NCBI GenBank assembly: GCA_034620365.1
Contig: JAQGEQ010000324.1
Span: 62,001 to 126,000 of the forward strand
DNA length: 64,000 nucleotides
From: Pegea sp. RAD2-039
Taxonomy: Eukaryota > Chordata > Thaliacea > Salpida > Salpidae
Reading direction: 5' to 3'
Under the pieces are notes generated by a model. That model was not told the DNA's origin. It searched no databases and saw nothing but the letters and a program-made list of their open reading frames with translations. Positions 13,746 to 26,382 of the stretch are shown here, piece after piece (position 1 is the first letter of the stretch; every line of letters begins with the position of its first letter). The position numbers and the translations under genes were made by a program.

Positions 13746-15430
13746 ATGAGAAAGTTCAATGATGACATTGTCCGGAGAACTGAAGCTGCGAGGAAGTCAA
13801 CTAAAAGAGCACAAGCAAGATTGCAGCGGATTGTTAACGAGTCAGGCGGCTATGAAGACTTGAAAAAGTATTTGGAATAAACAACTGATTTTGTTATTTA
13901 AATTTGTAGAAAATTCTTGTTGTAGATCTTAATAACAACTTAAAAATTAATGATCTGTTTAACTTAAGGTCGCACATGTCTGAAATGAATCGACAACAAA
14001 ATTTGCTGCGTCGAGAACTTTTAGGAATTAAATTAGAGAAGATTAAAGCCATAATGAGCAATCATTCTTCTCAAAGTAAATTATTAATTTTTTATAAGAC
14101 TTTGTAAAATACTAAACGAGATAAGTAGGTGATTAATCAGTAAAAACTTTACATATACTGTAAACATTGTGGCAAAATTGCTGAATGAAAAAACATTGTT
14201 TTGCAGCTTTGGGAGGCAAAGAAAGGACTAATGAAAAGAATCTCACATCCGAAAGAAAAGCATCAGTAGAAATAAAAAGTAATTTTTATCGAATATCTTG
14301 TAAATAATTTTCTACTAGTTGTTCCCCTCACTTCATTTGCCTGTCATCATTTGCTGACCTTGATAAAATTTTAAATATTATTTTGATGTTTAAACTTTAA
14401 ATCTAAAGATTTCGGACGAAACTATTTCGGGTATAAAAGCACCCCTGGGGTAAACTTTCATCTGAAAAAACGAAAAAAGAAAGCAGTTATCAATCAACAA
14501 GAAAGTTTTGAGTAATTCTCTAAAATTTATTATCAAACATATTATTAATAAAAATCGTGAAAGATCGTTAAATGATCGAGCCGGGAACGAGGTAATGAAA
14601 TTAAGAGCTCAAGCAAGACTACAGGAACAAAAAGTCAGTAATCAAGTAGTTAATGAGAAAGTGAACAAGTGGAAATGTAAAATCTCACCAAGTAAGTACA
14701 TTTAAAACTATTTACATCGACAACGTAGCATCACATAAACTAATAAGCTGATGTAAGCAAGTATATGTTTTTAGAAGAATTCTCTCTTAGTCGCCGGAGG
14801 GTTTCGCGCTTTAAATCAGCTTCTGATGACAAAAGCGGCTCTTCAAACAACGATTATGCAAGCGATGGTTTTCAAAAAGTCTACAAATTACCTCCAGTAG
14901 ATGGAAGAGATAGATCTCTCCACCGACGTTTTCCAAGTGATGAAGGATTTCAAATAAATGTAAATTAGTTTTTAAATAAGATCTTAACTGTTTATTATTT
15001 AATGTATTTGCTTGGAATGTTGTTTGTGGTTTGCTGAACTTACAGCTATCTTGTAACCACCAATTAAACTTATAATTATTTTAGATTGAAGATCTAAGCG
15101 ATAAGACGAAGAAGCAAGATGAATTGGAACTGTTTGACTCTGATGTATACGCTCCTGATGGGAGGTCATGCATTTGATATTTCAACTAAACAGTAACAAT
15201 TTGAAAGAAGTAGTTAAACTAACGGTTTTTCCACTAAACTTTAATTACTTCTTTGGAATATTTGATGGAATTACTTTTAATCTTTATATTTCATGTACAG
15301 ATTGAGAAAACTGCACAGGCTGCCTAGTTTTGAACAAAGTTTTGAAGAAGCAAGAAAGACTCAGTATGTTCGAACAAAAGAAAAGCGAGTTCATGATATC
15401 CATTTAACTGTTGATGAAATATTCAATTGA
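13746..15430 (+). CDS. unrecognised basic 308-aa protein, possibly coiled coil
   Basis: Not firmly recognised. Eight exons join in phase: 13746-13867, 13969-14075, 14207-14278, 14409-14511, 14564-14691, 14775-14959, 15085-15164, 15301-15430; 927 nt, 308 residues. The first ATG follows an A/T-rich leader, and the chosen exon 1 avoids an in-frame stop just past the GTATTT donor. The N-terminus is an arginine/lysine-rich helix (KSTKRAQARLQRIV, then RQQNLLRRELLGIK). A second similar helix sits near residues 140-160 (KLRAQARLQEQKV). A serine/arginine-rich middle follows, and the C-terminus is acidic then basic, ending HDIHLTVDEIFN. The two AQARLQ helices are an internal similarity. The N-terminal pattern recalls vertebrate CCDC190, but that is a weak memory-based resemblance. 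No membrane segment or signal peptide. The intron 14512-14563 is only 52 nt. Confidence 0.72.
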
Positions 15431-17133
15431 CTCGAATGAACTTTACTTGATTGAAAACGGGCAAGACAAGTAAAGCTCTGAATTAAAAGTTCTTTGTAAA
15501 TTTCTTCTCGTTGAAAAAACTTAAAAAAAAAGTTCTTTTAATATTAACATTTTGAAATATTATAAACAAATTATTTGGAATTATTTTGAAAGGTTTTTGG
15601 TTAACTTTGATTATTGGTAGTATAAATACAAATAACTTTTTCTCCATTTGACCACCACTAAGAACTTTTTTTGAGCTCTTAGGTTTAACTTCTAGAGATA
15701 TCATCACAACTTAAAATTTGATGTTTAAAATTTTTCTTGGTTATTTAACTTGTAAAAAAAAATTACAAAACATAATAAATGTAGAAAAGTGTCTTTAGAA
15801 GCTTTTATGATTCTAATTGCTATTTGCAGAATCTTAGCATTGCTTAAGTATCGGATTACTTATAAAGTATTTAGCTTTTTGCTCTTGTTGAACAAACTTT
15901 CAAATATGTTCAGCAAATCGTAACTTTATAAAGTAGTTTGTTCACATTTAAAGGTTTCTCGGGAAAATTTATTTGTTTCGTAGAAATATTTTAAAGTATC
16001 TTTTTAATGAAATCTTTATAAATATTCTAAGAGCTAAGAGTTGGTACTTTAAGCTTTTAAGCTATACAAAAAACAGAGTTAGCTTGTGGTCGTTATTACA
16101 AAGTATAAAATATCATTCGAACACAGAAGCATTTGAAATAAGAATATTCTAATTAAACTTTATGAAAACATCCTTTAAAGTACCATAAAAATTTAAAAAT
16201 TCATTTTGTTTGGGATTACTGCCAGACTTGAAATAAAGCCTCAAAAAACTTTTCTATAAAACAGTAGGAAGATATCATGTAATGAGGAAAAATGAATAAA
16301 GATTGGAAATTTAAAGGATATAAATGAGCTTCATATCCAAACCTTCTTGATTTTTAAATAAAACGATTATTTCTAACACTAAATTTCATAGTTAAAATAA
16401 CTTTATGTAATTTATTAAAGTGTCATTGATCAACGACAACAGATGTCTTATACTGCTATTTTAACTCTTTATTCAAATTTAAACTTTTTTTGAATATTTC
16501 AGTTTTCTATAAAAGGAAGTTTTCAAACAAAAGTAAACAAGTTATTCAAAATGATTTAAATAAAAACCTAATCTTACAAACTATTGCGGCAATTTATGTA
16601 AGTTTAACTTTATTAAATAGTAATTCTTCAATAGTCCTATTTAATTAGATCTGACAAAGGATGTTTTCTGACATTATTTAGGAATAAGATTTTGGATTTC
16701 TCGATGTAACTGTATACATTAGATATATTTTCAGCAGGCATATAGACTGATGTAGACTGCCTCTTTTTAATACTACAGATGTAAGAACTACCTCCAAACT
16801 AAAAAACCAGAAACTTGAAAAAAATACCAATAGCCTGAAGCGATTTGAAAATACCTAGTAAAGATGATAGCCAAGTTAATAAAGAAGCAAGTGTTTAGAC
16901 TCTGAAATACTGGCTCAGCAAATTATATTAAATGTCAAATCAGCAAGTTGAAGATCTAATTGAGAAAAACATCAATTGAAGCTTATTAAGAAACTCTGAA
17001 CTACTCATTGAGTGAATTTAAAAAGAAAGAACTTTCTAATGTTTCGACAAATATTTTGACAACAAGAATTATTTTGAGCTATTAAGCAAATAAGTGATTA
17101 TTCCAAACTAAATACAAGTTTCCAAACAACAAC
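15431..17133. other. intergenic, between convergent genes
   Basis: Lies between the stop of the 308-aa gene (+) and the 3' end of ANKZF1 (-). A+T-rich; the open frame at 15483-15707 on the minus strand looks like chance. I see no RNA gene or repeat family. Confidence 0.6.
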
Positions 17134-17139
17134 TTTATT
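17134..17139 (-). terminator. candidate poly(A) signal AATAAA of ANKZF1
   Basis: Reads AATAAA on the minus strand, 123 nt downstream of the ANKZF1 stop. Position is plausible, but the motif is common in DNA this A+T-rich. Confidence 0.4.
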
Positions 17140-17262
17140 AATGTTTATCAATTTTATTCAACCAACACACCAAATAGGTAAATAACGACATCACAAAATG
17201 ACCATATGAAATGCATAGACAAGTTGATAAATAAGGTGGAATTTGAAAATCTTTTTAGTTAG

Positions 17263-20200
17263 TTAATGACTAAGAGATTTTTTATGAGATTTCAAACAAT
17301 TGATTGAACAGAAGGAATAATCAAAATATTTAAAAGGAATTTGTGCAAAAAGACTTTGCGAGCAAAGCTGACAAGCTTCAGAAGTAATTGAAGCTGCTGA
17401 CGGAGTTATAGATTGTTCCTGCATCCGTTTTTCTATTGCGAGTAATCTCTAAAAAAAATTGTTCAAAATTCTGTTAAGAACTTTTGATAAAAACCTTTTC
17501 TCTGTCGGACATTTTATCAAATCTTTCTTTTTCATCTTGTTTTTCTTTAGCAATTTTTATTTCCTCTTTTTTCAATTTGTTCTTCTGGCGTTGAGCAGCG
17601 CGCTTTAATCTTCTTTTTTCTAAAACTTCTTTTTCATTTTCTTCATAGAGTGCGGTTGGAATCTATCAATTTTGAAATAAATTTTTTTTAGGATTATTCT
17701 ATTTATGTCAAAAATGAAAAAAATTTGTGAAAATTGAAAAATAAACTTTTTTAATAAAGGGTTAAAACTTACCTCAGCTTTTTGGTAGTCGTATTTGTCG
17801 GGATGTTTGCCTCGATATTTACGATAAAAGTTTTTCGTCTTCTTATTTGGAGTGATATTATAAGGCAAAAAAGATTTCAAATTACTGTAAAATAAAATGA
17901 ATTTGAAAAATGAATTTGAAAAAGTTCTGATAATTTTAGTAAATTGAAAATTTTATAAAAACCGTTTAGAGGGATCAGCACCATGATCTAACAACAACTC
18001 GATCAAGGTCGTGTTTCCGCTTCTTGATGCTAGATGTAACAAAGTATTTCCCTCCGTGTCGATGTACTGACTCAGCAAATCTGGAATTGATGATTGAGCA
18101 ACTTTTGTTGATGATGAAGTGAACTTTTGTGTGAGTAGTTGTTCTGTAGCAGTGACATCTTCTATTTTGCAACTCGTATACAACAGATTTAACAGATTTT
18201 TTTCACTCTCTGTCAGCTTTTCAAAAAGTTGGAATTTTTTCATCACTTTTTTTTGTCGCTTTTCTTTTTTATCATTTTCTTTTATTTTTGTCTTTTCAAT
18301 CTAAAATTACAACAAATGTGGAAATGAAAAAAACTACAGCCGCCTCACGAGCTTTCAAGCTCAAACTTTAACTGATTTTTTTGAACATATAAGAAGAAAA
18401 TATATTTTTGTAATTATGATAAATAAACGAATAAATGATTTTCATGAATGACACAGAAACCTCAGAATCTTCTTCCTGCTTGCCATCATCATCATCATTG
18501 GGAAGAACTTGTGATTCGCGATTTTTCTCTTTTTGTAACTTCTTTTTATTCTTCTTTTTTATATTCGAAGATATCTCAAAGTCTGAAAGATGGTTTGTTG
18601 CAACAATTTCTTGAATAAACTTCAGATGGTTCTCTTCTTCTACATGAAAAGAATAAATTTACTAAAAGTAAAAGCTCAAATGTAAAAAAAAAATTGGTTT
18701 GACTAATAAAAGGTGGAACTGAAACGCCTACGTGTATTTGAAAACATTAAAGCAACGAGAACAGGATTACTTGACGATATATTCAAACTAACCTTCCTGC
18801 AACACTTTTGTAGTAGATGGAGTGCTGTAGGTCTCCTGCTGCTTCTTCTTCTTGCGGTGCCTACAGTCGCTCCTATCATACTGTTTCTTGTTATTTTGTA
18901 CTTTTTCTTTACTTTTCAAAACATTAGAGGTTGGTTTGTTGGCAAAGATTTTAGAAACGCTGGTTTTGTCTGCATGAAAAAACCTGGAATTGAGGAGTTT
19001 ATGAAATCATTTGCGACTTACTGTAGAGTGTTACTGAATAGAGTTCGCTGTGAACTCGAATCAATTCGTTGTGAGTCGGCCTTCTTGTTGAAAACGGGAC
19101 TTTTCTGATGCGTGGATCCTTTGGGCTCAAAATAGGATTTCTACCTCCAAAAAAGAAACCCTGAACAAAACGTTGAAGATTTTTCACAATTTCAATCAGA
19201 ATAAAGCGAAAGAGACTTTTTTGTAAACTGGAATCCGAATAAAAATTAATGTGGAAGCATCCAAATAATCTTTCTTCCAACTATTCAAAAGATCTTCAAT
19301 TGATTTTAGCTGTGATTGTTCATTATGACGTCTCAGACTAGATCCAGCAGATCTAGTAAACAAAATCACTTTGATAATTTGTATTTCAATTATTTCATAA
19401 ATATATCGACTTTGCTTGATTGTTTTTATTTTGTGAATCATTCACACTCTGAGCAGTTCCTCTTTTCGCTCTTACAACGTATGAATGAAATGTCTTATGA
19501 ACCAATGGTTGATTGCCTTTAAAAGCTGCAGCGGCAAAATGATTTCCATTAAACAAAACCAAAGTCCAAATTTGATCATAAGCACTTTGTAAGACATCCA
19601 GACTTTGCTGGTAAATGTTACCATCTAGTTTATCACTCTAAAAATTTGTAAATATTAAGCTGTCGAATCGTAAGATTTTTTTCATTAAATTATTAGCTAC
19701 ATAAATTTTTAAAAACTGTTTTTTAAATTAAACTATTAACAATAAACTTATTACAAATAACTAGTTGAAGTAAATAAGAGATATGTAATCATGTAAAATA
19801 ATCAGTTCTACAAAAGTACACGACCAAATATAGAAATATTTGTCATTTCTACAAAGTTTCAAAATACAAAATAAGTTCGAACCTCTTTGCTAAATACGAG
19901 TTTTTTGTAAAAGGAAATGATGTCTTTATTTTCATTTTCCAAGTAAAACTTCGGTAATCTATTACCAAATTGATCATTTTTATACTCCTTTTCTGAATCA
20001 CTATTAGAATACAATGGAACTGATGGAAACTTGGTTTCATTTTCAGAGTTAGAATAATCAGAAGTATCTGACCCAGATATACTTGAAACATCATCTGTTG
20101 GAAAACGTATAAACCAATATTGAGGCGTTTATGGTACTCACTAACTTAGTAAAAATAGAATAAACATGAAAATACCCTGTAAGTTATTAAATTGATCCAA

Positions 20201-20737
20201 AGTTAGGGTTTCTCTTTTTGACAACTTTAATTTGATATTGTAGCTATGATAATTACTTTTATAATGTGTAACTTGTTCAACTCTGTTTTCAAATATAGTC
20301 TTACAAGTCAAACACTGCTTTATTTTTTGTCCTTCAACAACTGGTTCTGATTCTAAATCTGAAAAATATGATATAATGAAAATAAAGTAAAAAAATCATA
20401 AAAATTCAGGATATTTAATTAAAACAAAAAATACGATTCTATAAAGTGATTAATTGAATAGTTTTATAATTTTAAACAACATCAAGTACAAACTAATGAA
20501 ATATTTGAAATATAAATATAAGTTTTAAACACAAAAATGAAATCTAAAATAAATTTGGTGATACAGCAACTGATATAAAATGATACTAATACCTTCAACA
20601 GTACTACTTTTTTTAACTTTAGAAGATTCATTTAATTCAAAGACTAATTCTTCTTTATCCAATTTTGCCAACTTAGCATTTAATAAAACTGATTTCAAAC
20701 GTTCAGTTTCATTTAAAAATATCTTTATTGGAGACAT
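17263..20737 (-). CDS. ANKZF1: ANKZF1/Vms1, peptidyl-tRNA-releasing factor of ribosome quality control
   Basis: Releases nascent chains from peptidyl-tRNA on stalled 60S subunits and binds p97/VCP. Twelve exons on the minus strand: 20593-20737, 20176-20358, 19883-20094, 19411-19637, 19217-19352, 19022-19160, 18793-18969, 18461-18639, 17963-18300, 17773-17884, 17495-17662, 17263-17448; 2202 nt, 733 residues (human about 726). Order: C2H2 finger (C64, C67, H80, H86); acidic linker; VLRF1/VMS1 domain from about residue 181 with VHKTFHSYVVRAKRGTAQ, whose Gln243 corresponds to the catalytic glutamine; RSAGSSLRRHNE and PFSTRRPTHNELIRVHSEL; Lys-rich linker; ankyrin repeat (GNTLLHLASRSG, ELLLDHGADP); HPDKYDYQKAE; an Arg/Lys-rich helix (RRLKRAAQRQKNKLKK), candidate VCP-interacting motif; and a C-terminal Cys cluster (CQLC, FCSIDC). 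Start is the first in-frame ATG of exon 1. All diagnostic blocks are intact. Confidence 0.97.
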
Positions 20738-22897
20738 AATTAAAATTTACAAACATATACAAACATAGACAAAATAAATCTAAAAAAATATGAAAACTTG
20801 AGATATACTGAAGGCTTTAAAAAAGTATTTATTATACTGAAAATGAACCATTTGTAAATTAAAATTTGACAGGTACAGCAAAACATAAAAAATCAAAAGA
20901 TTATAGAAGAAAGAAAACTATTTCATCCGTGTTTTGATAGTTATTTAAAACTACAAAAAAATTATACCAAAATTCAACTAAAGTAGCTTATAGAGAATAA
21001 CTTATATGAATTATTCTTTTGAAAAGTTCTTATAAAAATTTTTATAAAATAGTAATTTAATTCTTATATAAAGAACTTAATATTAAAAAGGGTATATTAT
21101 ACACACAAAAATTAGGAAAAGTTTGCTCAATTAACTAATTTATATTTTGAGTTTCTTTCATTTTTAATTATAAAATAAACAAAAAATTTTAAAAACTTTT
21201 TACAATAAAACAACAGAATATTATTAAGAATGCTTAAAATTTTCACAAAAAATCTTTTACTTTTAAAAGTTTTTATTTATTACTTAAAATTTTAGCATGA
21301 CAAACTGTTAGCTAATATAATTATAAATATCAATATAACATAACAACTAAAAATAACGAAAATATTTGATAAATTTCAATATAATAGGGAGATAATTTTT
21401 AAATGAAACGAGATTAGAGTTGATAAATATCAATTTTAACTTGTAAGTTAAAACTGCTCATAAATGCAAAATTATAAATTCAAAAAAAGTAAAATGAAAT
21501 GTCATATAGTTTTATTAGAAAATAAAATTACATTCTAAATAACGGATTTAAAACTTATGTTTTCAGAATAAACGAAACTAACCAATTTTTCCAATTATTT
21601 AAAATGTCAAAACTTTATAAGCTCAAACTATACAAAATATTTAAGTCAACATAACGCAGCTGTAAATTATATAATATAAAATTGCTAGTTGTAAGGGAAA
21701 TCCCGTTTGCTGAAAGTTTTTCGCATTATTTTAAATTGCAAAATTACTTTTAAAGCTTCTAAAATCGTTGAAAATACAATCAAAACCCAATAAAGTCTTT
21801 TTTTATCCATTTATCATTCTTAATTAATATTAATTATTACTAATTTAAATGCATAATTGTTTAGCAAAATTATATCTACGGTTGTAAAACTTTTATTTCG
21901 AATATATACCCAAAACTTCTCTTTTGTGTATTTTTATAAGAAGCTTCCTAAAATCGATTTTTCTAAATAAATTAATATCAAGTAAATCTAAATTTACAAG
22001 TGTATAAGAAAATATTTGCAAGCTCAAAAAATTCATGAAAAGATGGAAAAACTTTATAGAAAAGTAAAACTATACTTTTGTTTAAAGTACAGATGGAAAC
22101 TAAGTGTATACAAAATGTTTATTTTTTTTATTAAACTAGAGGTAGAAACTGTTAAGTAGTAAGCTATCTGTAAGCAAACTGATTTATCTGACAATCAGAT
22201 GGGTTATTCATTATTTAACAGCGGTTATTAAAAAAAAGTATTTAATGTTAAATAATGAATAACCCAACTTTTGGTTAGCAAAGACTAAAACAATACAACC
22301 CACATTCTTTTATAAATCTATGAAATCTTTTTGAAGTTTCTTATTACAATAAAAATTAATTTTTAACAATTTGAGCTTGTTTTAGGGTAGTTTTAGTTTT
22401 TAATAAATGTATTTATTGTCTAAACTTGCATCAAAAATAGTTTTTTTTTCTATGATTGATAACATTTTGTAAGTTATCAGAAAAATTGAAGTAATAATCT
22501 TAAATATCTCTGATCTTTTTACAACAGAAACTTATTAATAGATATCAGGGCTTGATTTAGATATGTCAGCAACATTTATTGACAGCAGTTTGTAAAATAA
22601 AGCGATTTTATCAACGTTTTACTTCTTAAAATTCTTTGAAAAATCTTTTGTTTAAATAACCTTAAAATTTCTTAAAGATTTGATAAGAGTACCGAATCAT
22701 CGTTCAGAAATCTTTATTGACCAACTAAATATATAGTTACGTAATAATGGAAATCAAAGGCTACATATAGAAGAAAAACTTATTTTGTAATTGTAATGTT
22801 TAGTTAGGTTATTTTGACTTGATTGGTAAACGCAAAGAGTAAGGTCAAGATAAAGTCAAGATAGATGTATAATTATAGTTCTAACTGATTTATAATT
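20738..22897. other. divergent intergenic region between ANKZF1 and the coiled-coil membrane gene
   Basis: 2.2 kb of A+T-rich DNA between two divergently transcribed genes, so it should hold both promoters. I could not assign a TATA box or other core element with confidence because TATA-like strings are everywhere. The one distinct structure is the perfect 21-bp inverted repeat at 22200-22266, annotated separately. Confidence 0.6.
22200..22266. repeat. perfect 21-bp inverted repeat with 25-nt loop (hairpin)
   Basis: The left arm 22200-22220 (tgggttattcattatttaac, then a) is exactly complementary to 22246-22266, leaving a 25-nt loop that contains an A8 run. No mismatch occurs in 21 pairs, and pairing stops on both sides. 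A smaller palindrome (ATCTGA-caa-TCAGAT, 22186-22200) abuts the left arm. It could be a foldback or MITE remnant, a small-RNA precursor, or a site that extrudes as a cruciform. I cannot tell which, and no target-site duplication is obvious. Confidence 0.85.
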
Positions 22898-24438
22898 ATG
22901 ATACCTCAGTGGCTTCAAAAAGGATATTATCAGATTCCTTATGCCGTATACATTTTTCAATATTTTGTAGCATTTGTTAGGGTATTCCCCGACGCATTTA
23001 GTGAATGCATCTTTTCATTAACAAGGATATTAATTTTATTCTTGCTTGCTTTTGCAACGTTTATTCGTCGATTTGGAGATGGAGAATTTGCAATTTTTAT
23101 GCTAGCAATTGTAGGGACTATTGCCTACGCTCAAAAGCATAAACAAAATGAAAGAGAGGCTAGAGAGTGAGTTTGTTATATTCATATTTAAGTTTTTAGA
23201 AAGCACTTTTCTTATTTATCTTTACAGGGAAGAAGAAAAAATCAGGGAACAAAATGAAAACTTAGAAGCAGAACTGAATGCCCAAAAAGGGATCTGTTCA
23301 ACTTTGGAATATGTAAAAGCTGCTTTGGAATCGAAAAAATATGCCGAAAAAATAGTTGAAAATGAAAATGCTTCTTTGAGAGATAAAGTGGAACAGTTAC
23401 AAGATCAATGTCAAAATTATGGGGCTGACATTGAAGAGTTACATTGTAAAATAGCAAATCTGACTTCAGATCTTGCTATAAAAAAGTAAGTTATTACTAA
23501 AAATCTCTAGATCAAATTGTATGTCTCATTTAAAGATTAAATTTATCGATTTCTTACAAAGTTATTCGTGTAAAAAAGTTTTTAACACAATTATCAAATA
23601 GTATAAAAATTTAAACTTAGTCATATAAGTTATTATTCTATTAGTTATCACTTTTGATAATATAAATGTATATATCTATATATCTAAGGATGTGTAATAT
23701 TTTGTCAAATATTTCTTAGCTCGTTTTCAATTCATTCATTGTGTTGCATCCTTAAAATAAATTCATAATAAAAAGTTTTTACATTTTTTGTTGTCAGTAA
23801 AGAAACTATTTCATTGAAAGAACAATTTAAGAATAAACTTGATAAGTTTGAAAATGCAATTACTGAAGTTAAAAAACTGGAAAAAGAACGAAATGAAATC
23901 AAAAATAAATTAATAGAAGAACAAAATAAACTTGTTGAAAAAGAAGAATGTCTTAAAAACTTCAAATCTACTGTAGAGGTATTAATTACTTCATTGGTTT
24001 TTAATCATAAACTTTACAAAGCTTTTTGAAAAATGTAATTCACAAAATTTAAAATAATTGTAAGGAAAAAATGTAATTTCACCTGGCTTACAGACTTTAA
24101 CCAATCAAAGGACTCAGTTATTGGAAAAATATGGCCTTGCTATAAAGCAATTAGGAGTGATTAAGAATGAAAATAGAACTTTATCGCGCTCTCTACAATG
24201 CCAATCACAAGCATACAAACAAGACACAGAGAGAATTGATGAGATAGAAGAGGTTAGTTAAAAAGTGATTTAAATAAATTGAATTAAATGATAATCAAAT
24301 TTGTTTTAGTTAACGCAAAAGCTTCAAACATCTCTTTCTAATGCAAAGGGACGATTAAGTAAGGTGGGTGGTGTGTTAGGAGATAAAAGAACTTCAAGAA
24401 CAGAAACACCCAACAAAAACGCGATAAACTTCAAATGA
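22898..24438 (+). CDS. 331-aa protein: N-terminal membrane region plus long coiled coil, unrecognised
   Basis: Not recognised. Five exons join in phase: 22898-23166, 23228-23485, 23798-23978, 24094-24252, 24310-24438; 996 nt, 331 residues. Residues about 10-80 are hydrophobic with at least two membrane-spanning stretches (YAVYIFQYFVAFVRVF and ILILFLLAFATFI, then FAIFMLAIVGTIAYA), followed by KHKQNEREARE, where the chain turns hydrophilic. Residues about 80-300 are Glu/Lys/Gln-rich with heptad-like leucines, a long coiled coil. The tail is short, basic and Ser/Thr-rich. The layout (membrane anchor followed by cytosolic coiled coil) resembles ER tethers of the BAP31, kinectin or p180 type, but I see no sequence similarity that would justify a name. 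It converges on DPM1, 380 bp away. A candidate AATAAA lies at 24593-24598. Confidence 0.75.
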
Positions 24439-24592
24439 TGTGAATCAAAAGACAATCATTCAAATGCCGTTGCTTCCGCAATAAACCGTTTTTTATACCT
24501 TTGTAGTTTTTTTTCGAATTTTAAAGTTGTGTGGCTTTTTTGATGAGGGTTTATCCTCAGAATTGCGTCACCTAAGTACCTTAACATTTACA

Positions 24593-24598
24593 AATAAA
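24593..24598 (+). terminator. candidate poly(A) signal AATAAA of the coiled-coil gene
   Basis: AATAAA, 154 nt past the stop at 24438, within the 380-bp convergent gap to DPM1. Confidence 0.45.
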
Positions 24599-24755
24599 TA
24601 GCAGTTTAAGTTATTCTTGACTTGGTGTTGCAGCCTGAAAACCAACTTTGAATTTCTAATCATTCTCATAAGCTTGTGACAGATTTATACTTTGATAGGA
24701 AATGATAACATCTAATTGTTAGATAGAAATAAGCACAAATGAATATTAAAATATT

Positions 24756-24761
24756 TTTATT
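24756..24761 (-). terminator. candidate poly(A) signal AATAAA of DPM1
   Basis: Reads AATAAA on the minus strand, 57 nt past the DPM1 stop, within the convergent gap. Confidence 0.5.
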
Positions 24762-24818
24762 GCATCTTTGTGTAAAAGAAGAATACGATGCTGAGTAACT
24801 GATCTAAGACTAAATTAT

Positions 24819-26382
<1,564 letters not shown>

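Noticed and set aside
18119..19108. Plus-strand open frames (18119-18304, 18713-19108) opposite ANKZF1
   Set aside because: They are antisense shadows of ANKZF1 exons 6-9, whose minus-strand reading matches the family throughout.
23242..23965. Minus-strand open frames over the coiled-coil gene
   Set aside because: Antisense shadows of exons whose plus reading is a continuous coiled coil with matching splice phases.
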